Source of the DNA: an uncultured Pelagibacterales bacterium | Lineage (GTDB): Bacteria; Pseudomonadota; Alphaproteobacteria; Pelagibacterales; Pelagibacteraceae | Length of the DNA stretch: 8,951 nt | Reading direction: 5' to 3' | Assembly (NCBI GenBank): GCA_913020625.1 | Contig: CAJVZX010000030.1 | Location: forward strand, 1 to 8,951 | In this document: one piece after another, positions 1 to 6,439 of the stretch | Layout of the letters: every line of letters starts with the position of its first letter | Position numbering within the stretch: position 1 is the stretch's first letter | Translations under genes and position numbers: made by a program | The notes under the pieces: model-generated | Seen by the model: only the letters and a program-made list of their open reading frames with translations | The model's database searches: none | Told to the model about the DNA's origin: nothing

Positions 1-1061
1 GTTAGGCTTTCATGTCCATTTTCTGTAACAACAACATTGTCCTCAATTCTAATTCCAACATTGCCTTTATCATATAAACCAGGTTCGATAGTAATCACCA
101 TACCTTTTTGAAGATTTTGATGATTTCCTCTTACAACAGAAGGATCTTCATGTACTTCCATTCCAAGACCATGGCCAGTTCTATGAACTATAAAATTGCT
201 GTAAGGAGAGTCTTCTAGATATTTAGTTACTCTATCATCTACATCATGTAAGCTCGTTCCAATTTTTACTAAACTTCGACCTATTTCATTAGCCTCTTTC
301 ACAACTGCATAAATTTTTCTGAAGCTGTCACTTACCTCTTTGAAGAAATATGTTCTTGTAAAATCAGAAATATAGCCATTATATATACATCCAAAATCAA
401 ATAATAAGGCATCCCCGATTTTTAATTTTCTATTCCCTGCGTGACCGTGTGGTAATGATGAATTGCCCCCAATTAACACCAAAGGGTGAACAGCTATGCC
501 ATGCGCTCCTCTATTATACTGTTCAACAATTAACATTTGAGCAAGTTCTGATTCAGTTATTCCTTCTTTCACATTTTTTAATATCTCCTCTAAAGCATCT
601 TCAGAAATTTTAATTGCCTTTTTTAAATTTTGAATCTCACTTTCATCTTTGCACAGTCTTATAGAAGCAATCTCATTATGTGCATTCACTATTTCAGCAT
701 TAGGAAAACCATGTTTCATAGCATTAAATTCAAATACCCTCATTCTTTGTCCTTCAACACCAATCTTTTCAACTTTACCCATTATTTTGCCTGCCTTTAT
801 GAAAGCATCTAAATAACCTTCACTATCTTTCCAGGCTACTATTTCAGAATCAAAATTTAATGCTTTGAAACTGTCTACTTCTAGACTTGGTAAAATTGCT
901 AATGGTCTTTGATTCTTTGAAAAAATCAAAACAGTGGGTCTTTCCATGAGAAAAAAATCACCCCCTGTTAGATACGCCATATTAGGCCCTGCAATAACAG
1001 CAATTGCATCAAGATTGCCTTTTATCATTGCCTTTATAATTTTATCAATTCTACTTTTCAT
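1..1061 (-). CDS. M24-family metallopeptidase (Xaa-Pro aminopeptidase/dipeptidase-like), C-terminus cut by window edge
   Basis: Reading leftward from the ATG at 1061-1059, 353 codons stay open to the window edge. The last visible residues, GHESL, come just after the final metal ligand, so probably only 10-25 residues are missing. Residues 1 to about 125 form a creatinase-like N-terminal domain; about 130 onward is the pita-bread catalytic domain. All five dinuclear-metal ligands of M24 are visible at the expected spacing: D222 (LLFDFG), D233 (SDFTRT, 11 residues on), H297 (GHGLGMEVHE), E326 (TIEPG) and E340 (RIEDN). H304 and the His residues in PHGHAG fit the active-site wall. No signal peptide is seen, so it is probably cytoplasmic. 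It is last in the visible hyuA-hyuB-GAF operon, 10 bp after the GAF gene, with no clear Shine-Dalgarno sequence. The family includes Xaa-Pro peptidases, creatinase, ectoine hydrolase and DMSP lyase DddP. Intact ligands favour a metal-dependent peptidase or amidase, but the substrate cannot be read from sequence. Confidence 0.9.
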   Translation of the reverse strand, partial: MKSRIDKIIKAMIKGNLDAIAVIAGPNMAYLTGGDFFLMERPTVLIFSKNQRPLAILPSLEVDSFKALNFDSEIVAWKDSEGYLDAFIKAGKIMGKVEKIGVEGQRMRVFEFNAMKHGFPNAEIVNAHNEIASIRLCKDESEIQNLKKAIKISEDALEEILKNVKEGITESELAQMLIVEQYNRGAHGIAVHPLVLIGGNSSLPHGHAGNRKLKIGDALLFDFGCIYNGYISDFTRTYFFKEVSDSFRKIYAVVKEANEIGRSLVKIGTSLHDVDDRVTKYLEDSPYSNFIVHRTGHGLGMEVHEDPSVVRGNHQNLQKGMVITIEPGLYDKGNVGIRIEDNVVVTENGHESL

Positions 1062-1071
1062 TTATAAACTT

Positions 1072-1569
1072 TTATTTTTTCATTTTAAATTGATGTTTTA
1101 AAAAAAAAGGTATTAAAAAACTACTAATAGTATCTAATTTTTCAATATCAATATGCTTATATTTATATTCTTTATCAAGAACATTAATTGTACCAATTGG
1201 TTTATTATTAAATTTTACTAAAAAATTAATAATTGAGCCACACCCTAGTGAAAAAATTATTTCATAATCAAAAAACAATTTTTTTATTTCTTTTTTATTT
1301 TTACCTAAAAAATGTTTTTTATTTTTAATGACTTTTTGACTCCACATATTTTTTGGAATTTTTTTTCTACCTAACAATGGATAAACTTTTGGATTGTTTG
1401 TATATATTCTTTCAACGTATTTTATTGAATGATCAATAACTGTAAAAGTAATTAACTTATGTCCGATTGATTTTTTAATTAATTGATCAATTTTTTTAAA
1501 AAAAATTTTGTTACTATCTTTACTAACGCTTTTACTTAAATTATTGTAATCTATAATTTTTTTTTTCAT
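1072..1569 (-). CDS. small GAF-domain protein of a hydantoinase-associated type, function unknown
   Basis: This is a 165-residue, very Lys/Ile/Asn/Phe-rich cytoplasmic protein with no signal peptide or membrane segment. Residues about 30-158 look like one stand-alone GAF domain. Recognisable blocks are ERIYTNNPKVYPLLGRKK (53-70), FFDYEIIFSLGCGSIIN (99-115) and the strand pair KFNNKPIGTINVLD (119-132), which is typical of GAF. From memory, similar short GAF proteins with the R-x-Y-(S/T)-x2-P ... YP ... GRK and SLGCGS blocks occur beside hydantoinase genes in other proteobacteria. C110 is the only cysteine. The ATG lies 3 bp after the hyuB stop, and an AGGAG overlapping that stop abuts the ATG more closely than is usual. 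Codons 2-4 and the start of codon 5 are a run of ten A. The gene looks even more AT-rich than hyuA/hyuB, suggesting weaker constraint. It could be a ligand sensor, an accessory subunit or an enzyme; the methionine sulfoxide reductase GAF family is a distant possibility, but its cysteine set is missing. Confidence 0.8.
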   Translation of the reverse strand: MKKKIIDYNNLSKSVSKDSNKIFFKKIDQLIKKSIGHKLITFTVIDHSIKYVERIYTNNPKVYPLLGRKKIPKNMWSQKVIKNKKHFLGKNKKEIKKLFFDYEIIFSLGCGSIINFLVKFNNKPIGTINVLDKEYKYKHIDIEKLDTISSFLIPFFLKHQFKMKK

Positions 1570-1572
1570 CTC

Positions 1573-3288
1573 CTAAGTATTGCGAAGTTTGAATGTTCCT
1601 TCTTTATTAATTTTTAAATCTTCATCAATTACCACACCATAATGATCTCTTGCTTTTTCAATTGAAACATATTTATTAATAACATCATTTAAAACATTTT
1701 CTGGATTACGCTCAAAAGGCTTTTCAAAGCCTCCACCTCCACCTGTATAGGTTGTAAGAACTGTGCCTTTTTTAACTTGTAACCCGTTTGCTTTTAGTAA
1801 ATTTTTTTCTTTTTCATCGTGACTTTTAATATTTACATTAGGTCCTATGCCATCTTTACCTCCAAATAATCCCCAAGCAGGGGTCACAGATCTTTCAAAC
1901 CATAGCGATACAAAGCCATCTGCATTAATTGTATATTCTCTGTATAGCCCACAACCTCCTCTAAATTTACCTGTCCCTCCTGAATCTTTTCTAAATCCGT
2001 AATTAAAAATTGAAACAGGGTATTTGTTTTCAAAAACCTCAATCGGCAAATCTTTAAAACCTCCATTAACATTATTTATCAAAGCATCAGCACCATCAGA
2101 GTCAGGAAAGCCGCCCCAGCCACCACAAGTTGGTTCAACTGACAAAAAAGGAAAATTATTTCTTGGATCAACTCCCCCAATAAAGATTACCATTGAATCT
2201 CCATAATGAGCTGCAGCAGATAAATCTTTAATAGCAGGTGATAGAGCTTTTACAAATGCATCTATTAATAATCCTAAACTTGAAAAATACCATTGGCAAG
2301 CAGCAGGTTCTTCAGCTTTAAAAATTGAACCTTGAGGTGCTGTAACTTCTAATGTTTTGAAAGTTCCGCCATCAACAGGTCTTTTTGGATTAATTAATAA
2401 TTTAAATGCAACTCTACATGCAGAAATTGTTTGAGCAAAACCACAATTTACGGGACCCTGAGTTTGTTTAGCAGAACCATCTAAATCAATTGTAATTTTT
2501 TCATCTTCAACAGTTACTTTCATTTTTATTTTAACTGGATCGCTTCCAAGTCCGTCATCATCTAAAAAACCTTCTGAATCATAAGAACCATTCTTGATTT
2601 TTTTAACAGCTATCTTCTCTAACTCTTCTGATTGTTTAAAAATTTCATTTCTTGCAGACCTTACTAAATCTAAACCAAATCTATCTAAAATACCTTTAAA
2701 TCTTTTTTCACCTGTTTTACCAGCAGCAATCTGTGCATTCATATCGCCAATTAAAGAGTAACCAAATCTTCCGTTCATTCTTAGAAATTCTATAATTTCT
2801 TTTTTTGGTTCATTATTTTCGTATAATCTTGTGACAGGCCATCTAAAACCCTCTTGATAAATATTTGAAGAATCCATCGAACCACCAGGGTCTTTAGCAC
2901 CAACATCTAACCAATGAGCTCTACTTGCTGAAAATCCAGCAAGTTGTTTATTCCAAAAGATTGGTGCAAATATTGTAATGTCATTTAAATGTGTACCCGT
3001 AAAAAAAGAATCGTTAACAAAAAAAATATCTCCTTCTTTAAAGTAATCCCAGCCATAAATTCTTGCTGTTTCTTGCACGCATACTTGTAAATTTCCCAAA
3101 AATAATGGCAAACCAGAAGATTGACCTAAAACTTCACCTTTTTCATCTAATAAAGCTACTACACAATCTTTTCCTTCATATATTACAGGAGTGTATGCAC
3201 TTCTAATTAAAACAGCATTCATATCTTGAGCAATTGAGATAAATGCATTTCTAATAATTTCTGTACTAATTGGATCTATTTTTTTCAT
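1573..3288 (-). CDS. hyuB: hydantoinase B / oxoprolinase-family subunit (HyuB)
   Basis: The 571-residue protein matches the usual length of HyuB, the subunit that with HyuA opens hydantoin, 5-oxoproline or related cyclic amides at the cost of ATP. Visible family blocks are the start DPISTEIIRNAF (5-16), VNDSFFTGTHLNDITIF (91-107), ASRAHWLDVGAKDPGG (121-136), GPVNCGFAQTISA (278-290) followed by KRPVDGGTF (302-310), the glycine-rich PTCGGWGGFPDSDGADA (386-402), FRGGCGLYREY (442-452) and the C-terminal TGGGGGFEKPFERNPENVL (515-533) ahead of ARDHYGVV. H100, D103 and H125 have the same spacing as the metal ligands recalled for the acetone carboxylase alpha subunit (His150, Asp153, His175), so a metal site is likely. 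The ATG is 1 bp after the hyuA stop, indicating translational coupling. The substrate is not determinable; N-methylhydantoin, 5-oxoproline and other lactams are all possible. Confidence 0.95.
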   Translation of the reverse strand: MKKIDPISTEIIRNAFISIAQDMNAVLIRSAYTPVIYEGKDCVVALLDEKGEVLGQSSGLPLFLGNLQVCVQETARIYGWDYFKEGDIFFVNDSFFTGTHLNDITIFAPIFWNKQLAGFSASRAHWLDVGAKDPGGSMDSSNIYQEGFRWPVTRLYENNEPKKEIIEFLRMNGRFGYSLIGDMNAQIAAGKTGEKRFKGILDRFGLDLVRSARNEIFKQSEELEKIAVKKIKNGSYDSEGFLDDDGLGSDPVKIKMKVTVEDEKITIDLDGSAKQTQGPVNCGFAQTISACRVAFKLLINPKRPVDGGTFKTLEVTAPQGSIFKAEEPAACQWYFSSLGLLIDAFVKALSPAIKDLSAAAHYGDSMVIFIGGVDPRNNFPFLSVEPTCGGWGGFPDSDGADALINNVNGGFKDLPIEVFENKYPVSIFNYGFRKDSGGTGKFRGGCGLYREYTINADGFVSLWFERSVTPAWGLFGGKDGIGPNVNIKSHDEKEKNLLKANGLQVKKGTVLTTYTGGGGGFEKPFERNPENVLNDVINKYVSIEKARDHYGVVIDEDLKINKEGTFKLRNT

Positions 3289-3289
3289 T

Positions 3290-5296
3290 TTAATTTTTAT
3301 TTATTATTAAATTTCCATAATCATCTTTTATCAGAGAATAATTTGGAGGAATTACAGTAGTTGCTGTTTCTTCTTCAATAACAATAGGTCCTATAAATTT
3401 TTCATTGGTTTCTATTATTTGCCGATCTAATATATCTGTTTCATAATTTTTTTTGTTGAAAATTATTTTTCTACTTGATTTTTCTTTTATATTTTTCTTA
3501 TCTATAGATTTCATTGATTCAGATTTTAAAATCTTTCCAACAGCAATAAGTCTTAAATTAATAAATTCACAAGGTCCTTCGGGTGTTGAATGTCCATACT
3601 GTTGTTCATATGTAAAATGAAAATTTTTATTTATTTCTTCTAAATTAATTGGAAGTTTTATTGGGACATTTACATAATATTCTTGTCCTATATATCTCAT
3701 ATCAGCAGTTAACATAAATGACATATCACTATTATTTACATTTTCTTTTATTAATAGATCAACTGCTTCAGCTTCGAGTTTATTATAAGTTTCAATAATT
3801 TTTTCTTCGCTTAAACCTTGAAAAGGTTGAAAAAAATTAACAGTAAGATCTCTTCTAATGTCTGTCTGCAACATACCCCATGCAGAAAAAGTTCCGGGAT
3901 CATTAGGAACGATAACTTCTTTAATTTCTAATTCTTCTGCCAACCAAACAGCATGCATTGATCCAGCACCTCCAAAAGCAACTAAAGAAAATTCTCTAGG
4001 ATCTATGCCTTCCTTTACTGTTATTGTTCTAATAGCATCTGCCATTTTCGCATTTATTATTGAAAGAATACCCTCAGCTAATTCTGTTTTTGAAATTTTT
4101 AGTTTATCTGATAAATTTTTTATTACTTTATCAGATGCATTTATGTTCAAATTCATCCATCCGCCGAGTTTTGAATTACTTCCAAGTCTTCCTAAAAATA
4201 TATTTGCATCAGTAACTGTTGGTTCATTGCCGCCCTTACCATAACACGCAGGACCTGGTTCAGCTCCAGCACTTCTTGGACCAACTTTTAAAGCTCCGCT
4301 CTCTAACCAAGCTACAGATCCTCCGCCAGCTCCAATTGTATGTATATCTACAAGAGGAATTAACAAAGGTATATGTTGCTGTTCAGTCTCATTTGTAACA
4401 GATGGTTTGCCATTGATTATTAAGCTCATATCAAAAGAAGTTCCGCCCATGTCTACACAAATTAAATTTGGTTTTTTAATTTTTTTGGATAAAGCTTCTC
4501 CACCAATAGTTCCTCCAACTGGTCCTGACAAAAGAGTTTTAACAGGTTGTCCTATTGCTGTTTCAGCTCGAATTACACCACCATTTGATTGCATAATATA
4601 TAAAGGTTTATTGTATTTGCCTTCAGAAAGTTGATTACCTAATGATTTAAGATATTTATTAGTAATAGGGCCTATATAACTATTCATTACAGCGGTAGAA
4701 GCTCTTTCATATTCTCTCCACTCTCGAGCAATTTCATGTGATAGAGATATAACAACATCATTTTCTATATTCTTTTTTAGTATTTCTTTTGCTCTAATTT
4801 CATGTTCTGGATTTATATATGAATGCAAAAAACAAATTGCTATAGCTTTAATTTTTTCATTATTTATTTTATTAGCAATATTATTTAAATCTTCCTCATC
4901 TAATTTTTTTAATATTTTACCATCCCATTGAATTCTTTCTTTAACTTCAACTACGTCTCTTCTAGGAACAAGTGTTTTGGGTTTTGTATATTGAACATTA
5001 TATAATTCTTTTCTATCACCTCTAGCAATTGTGAAAGTATCACTAATACCAGAAGTCATAACTAATAATACTCTAGAACCTTTTCTTTCTAAAAAAGCAT
5101 TAAGTCCTACAGTTGTTCCATGAACTATAAAGTCTATATCTTTAAGTTTAAGATTATCATTAAGACCATGAAATACTGCATTGGCAGGATTATCAGGGGT
5201 AGACAAAACTTTAATTGTATTAATTTTTTTTTCGCTTGTATTTTCTACTACTATATCAGTAAAGGTTCCGCCAATATCAGCTGATACTCTATACAT
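3290..5296 (-). CDS. hyuA: hydantoinase A / oxoprolinase-family ATP-binding subunit (HyuA)
   Basis: The 668-residue protein is close to the usual HyuA length. It has the actin/ASKHA-like ATP site of this family: phosphate-1 loop ADIGGTFTD (6-14), HGTTVGLNAFLERKGSR (59-75), CFLHSYINPEHE (155-166), REYERASTAVMNSY (194-207 region), the MQSNGG block (235-240), LLSGPVGG (255-262), phosphate-2 loop VDMGGTSFD (281-289), GAGGGSVAW (322-330), GAEPGPACYG (344-353) and adenosine-type loop FGGAGSMHA (441-449, usually GGAGPLHA). The N-terminal hydantoinase A domain spans about 4-185, the main domain about 200-490, and a more variable C-terminal domain follows. It phosphorylates or activates the cyclic amide for cleavage together with HyuB; the complex should be cytoplasmic. 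First gene of the minus-strand operon. The ATG is chosen because homologues start 4-6 residues before the IGGTFTD block. No well-placed Shine-Dalgarno sequence precedes it; AAGAAG lies about 19 nt upstream. Confidence 0.95.
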   Translation of the reverse strand: MYRVSADIGGTFTDIVVENTSEKKINTIKVLSTPDNPANAVFHGLNDNLKLKDIDFIVHGTTVGLNAFLERKGSRVLLVMTSGISDTFTIARGDRKELYNVQYTKPKTLVPRRDVVEVKERIQWDGKILKKLDEEDLNNIANKINNEKIKAIAICFLHSYINPEHEIRAKEILKKNIENDVVISLSHEIAREWREYERASTAVMNSYIGPITNKYLKSLGNQLSEGKYNKPLYIMQSNGGVIRAETAIGQPVKTLLSGPVGGTIGGEALSKKIKKPNLICVDMGGTSFDMSLIINGKPSVTNETEQQHIPLLIPLVDIHTIGAGGGSVAWLESGALKVGPRSAGAEPGPACYGKGGNEPTVTDANIFLGRLGSNSKLGGWMNLNINASDKVIKNLSDKLKISKTELAEGILSIINAKMADAIRTITVKEGIDPREFSLVAFGGAGSMHAVWLAEELEIKEVIVPNDPGTFSAWGMLQTDIRRDLTVNFFQPFQGLSEEKIIETYNKLEAEAVDLLIKENVNNSDMSFMLTADMRYIGQEYYVNVPIKLPINLEEINKNFHFTYEQQYGHSTPEGPCEFINLRLIAVGKILKSESMKSIDKKNIKEKSSRKIIFNKKNYETDILDRQIIETNEKFIGPIVIEEETATTVIPPNYSLIKDDYGNLIINKN

Positions 5297-5306
5297 TTTT
5301 GTTCAT
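5289..5306 (-). other. five-codon upstream mini-ORF overlapping the hyuA start
   Basis: On the minus strand an ATG at 5306-5304 opens a reading frame encoding MNKNV and stops at TAG (5291-5289), just inside hyuA. It is in a different frame from hyuA and overlaps its start codon at 5296-5294. The purine-rich AAGAAG (5321-5316) is 9 nt before this ATG, a better Shine-Dalgarno spacing than it has to the hyuA ATG. It may be a chance ORF or may couple or tune hyuA translation by termination-reinitiation. Only the geometry is seen; a function is inferred. Confidence 0.25.
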
Positions 5307-5307
5307 A

Positions 5308-5343
5308 TTAATTTGCTTCTTAATTTTAATTTGCTTCTTAATT
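5308..5343. repeat. exact tandem duplication, 2 x 18 bp
   Basis: The 18-bp unit TTAATTTGCTTCTTAATT occurs twice with no mismatch and no spacer (5308-5325 and 5326-5343), in the divergent control region. On the minus strand each copy presents AAGAAG in the leader of hyuA; on the plus strand the second copy ends inside the TTGACA at 5342-5347. It may be a slipped-strand duplication, a pair of protein-binding sites, or a doubled ribosome-binding-like segment. Confidence 0.85.
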
Positions 5344-5381
5344 GACATTAAAAAAATGTACTGATACCAATTTGGTATTAA
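5342..5381 (+). promoter_or_regulatory. candidate promoter elements for the ABC importer operon
   Basis: A perfect -35-like TTGACA lies at 5342-5347, but the hexamer 17 bp downstream (TACCAA, 5365-5370) is a poor -10. A better -10 is TATTAA at 5376-5381, preceded by TG at the extended -10 position (TGG-TATTAA, 5373-5381). It is too far from TTGACA to pair with it and would act as an extended -10 promoter. It leaves a short leader before the ATG at 5410. The exact pairing is uncertain. Confidence 0.35.
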
Positions 5382-5389
5382 ATATTCAA
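5361..5389 (-). promoter_or_regulatory. candidate promoter for the hyuA operon
   Basis: Read on the minus strand, TTGAAT (complement of 5384-5389) is separated by 17 bp from TATCAG (complement of 5361-5366), which is preceded by TGG, giving an extended -10. Each hexamer matches the sigma-70 consensus at about four of six positions. It overlaps the palindrome at 5364-5378 and would give hyuA a leader of roughly 55-60 nt containing both copies of the 18-bp repeat. Prediction by eye only. Confidence 0.3.
5364..5378. promoter_or_regulatory. palindromic operator candidate ATACCAA-T-TTGGTAT
   Basis: A perfect 7-1-7 inverted repeat sits in the middle of the divergent intergenic region and overlaps the candidate -10 elements on both strands. 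Short interrupted palindromes of this kind are typical operators for dimeric repressors such as GntR- or LacI-family proteins. A regulator bound here could control importer and hydantoinase operons together. No regulator gene is in the window, and the family cannot be assigned from the site. Confidence 0.5.
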
Positions 5390-5399
5390 TTAATTTTAA

Positions 5400-5405
5400 A
5401 GGAGG
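5400..5405 (+). promoter_or_regulatory. consensus Shine-Dalgarno AGGAGG of the substrate-binding protein gene
   Basis: AAAGGAGG ends 4 nt before the ATG at 5410 and fixes that start. It is the strongest ribosome-binding site in the window; the ATPase and permease genes have none recognisable. This fits the need for a large excess of binding protein over membrane components. Confidence 0.85.
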
Positions 5406-5409
5406 AATA

Positions 5410-6408
5410 ATGAAATTAATTTTAAAATTTGCATTGTTGCCTGTATTTTTTTTCTTTTATGCACATTCAGTTGTTGCTAAAGATTTTAATATTGCATTTT
5501 TCGCATCTTCTAGTGAGAATGGCTATAACCAAGCAACTTGGGAAGGTGTAAAAAAAGCTGCTAGTGAAGCTGGTAATGTAAATACAGAAATTTACAATGG
5601 TGAATTTAATGCAACACTTCAATATGCGCAAATTGAAGATATAATTGCATCCAAAAAATTTGATGGCTTTGTAGTTGTTCCTAATGATACAGTAGGTATT
5701 GCTGGTGTAATAGAGCAAGCTATCGCTGCTGATATAAAAGTAGCGACAAGTTTATTTCCTATTGGCCCAGATTTAACAACTTTAGAACCTCAGGTTAAAG
5801 GAATTACGGCAACTGCTGCAGGTTCGCCTGTGTATGGTGCAACTCTTCAAGCAAACGAAGTAGTAAAATATTGTAAAGATAAAGATCCTTGTAATACTAT
5901 TATTATGATTGGACAAAAAATATATCCGTTTGATAAGTTGAGATATGATACTTTTTTGGATATTCTTGGAAAAGAATCAAACATAAAAGTTGTAGCTACT
6001 GTTGAAGGTAACTATAGTCCAGATGTTTCTCTTACAGGAATGACAGATGCTCTTCAATCAGCTAAAGATGTTCATGTTGTATTATCGAATGCAGATCAAC
6101 ATCTATTAGGAGCAGAAATTGCTCTAGCTGATGAAGGATACAATGTTGCTGATCTTTATTTAATGGGTGGTGGAGCTGCTGAAATTGCAATTGAAGCTAT
6201 TCAAGCTGGTCAATGGGATGCGACCTTTATTGGCGTACCTTTCTCTGAAGGATATTTAGCTGCTAAAGCTGTAATCGCAGCACTTAATGGAGAAAAAGTT
6301 GATCCCGTTATTGATATTACCAAACCTGAAGTTGTTGGAATTGATCCAATAATTACAAAGGAAGTATTAGATGCTAATCCTAACTGGAAACCTGAATGGG
6401 GCGGTTAA
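5410..6408 (+). CDS. periplasmic substrate-binding protein of a CUT2 (ribose-type) ABC importer
   Basis: The 332-residue protein has a classical Sec signal peptide: K2 and K6, a hydrophobic core LLPVFFFFYA (9-18) and probable cleavage after VVA (A23|K24). There is no lipobox cysteine, so the mature protein should be soluble in the periplasm. The mature part follows the RbsB/periplasmic-binding-protein-4 pattern: first strand KDFNIAFFASSSENGYNQATWEGVKKAA (24-51), IEDIIASKKFDGFVVVPND (75-93), hinge-region AGSPVYGATLQANEV (137-151), VVATVEGNYSPDVSLTGMTDAL (194-215) and GQWDATFIGVPFSEGYLAAKAV (267-288). C155 and C161 (a CX5C) probably form a disulfide. It should bind the solute and deliver it to the permease. 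First gene of the importer operon, with a very strong Shine-Dalgarno sequence. The ligand is not predictable by eye: the family binds pentoses, hexoses and polyols but also autoinducer-2 and nucleoside-like compounds, and the hydantoinase neighbours argue for a non-sugar. Confidence 0.92.
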   Translation: MKLILKFALLPVFFFFYAHSVVAKDFNIAFFASSSENGYNQATWEGVKKAASEAGNVNTEIYNGEFNATLQYAQIEDIIASKKFDGFVVVPNDTVGIAGVIEQAIAADIKVATSLFPIGPDLTTLEPQVKGITATAAGSPVYGATLQANEVVKYCKDKDPCNTIIMIGQKIYPFDKLRYDTFLDILGKESNIKVVATVEGNYSPDVSLTGMTDALQSAKDVHVVLSNADQHLLGAEIALADEGYNVADLYLMGGGAAEIAIEAIQAGQWDATFIGVPFSEGYLAAKAVIAALNGEKVDPVIDITKPEVVGIDPIITKEVLDANPNWKPEWGG

Positions 6409-6439
6409 TAATTAGTTATCTATTACCAAACAATAATTA

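Noticed and set aside
630..812. Open frame of 60 codons on the plus strand
   Set aside because: It lies wholly opposite the M24 gene, whose frame has clear metal-binding motifs; the translation looks like antisense AT-rich noise.
1..1061. Possible DMSP lyase DddP or ectoine hydrolase
   Set aside because: Both are M24-fold enzymes, but nothing specific to either is recognisable, and no DMSP or ectoine genes are nearby.
1884..2072. Minus-strand 62-codon frame inside hyuB
   Set aside because: Out-of-frame shadow of a conserved hyuB region (glycine-rich blocks and the WFERSVTPAWG segment).
2024..2206. Plus-strand 60-codon frame opposite hyuB
   Set aside because: Antisense to the conserved PTCGGWGGF block of hyuB; no initiation signal or recognisable domain.
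3858..4244. Plus-strand 128-codon frame opposite hyuA
   Set aside because: Long for an antisense frame, but it covers conserved hyuA motifs (FGGAGSMHA and nearby), which restrict stop codons on the other strand; the protein resembles no family.
4407..4634. Plus-strand 75-codon frame opposite hyuA
   Set aside because: Antisense to the conserved MQSNGG, LSGPVGG and VDMGGTS blocks; composition reflects the complementary strand.
5467..5718. Minus-strand 83-codon frame opposite the binding-protein gene
   Set aside because: The plus frame has a signal peptide, a strong Shine-Dalgarno sequence and family motifs; the minus frame has none.
6407..6439. Direct repeat AATAATTA flanking the gap between the binding-protein and ATPase genes
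   Set aside because: An AT-only 8-mer is expected by chance at this base composition.
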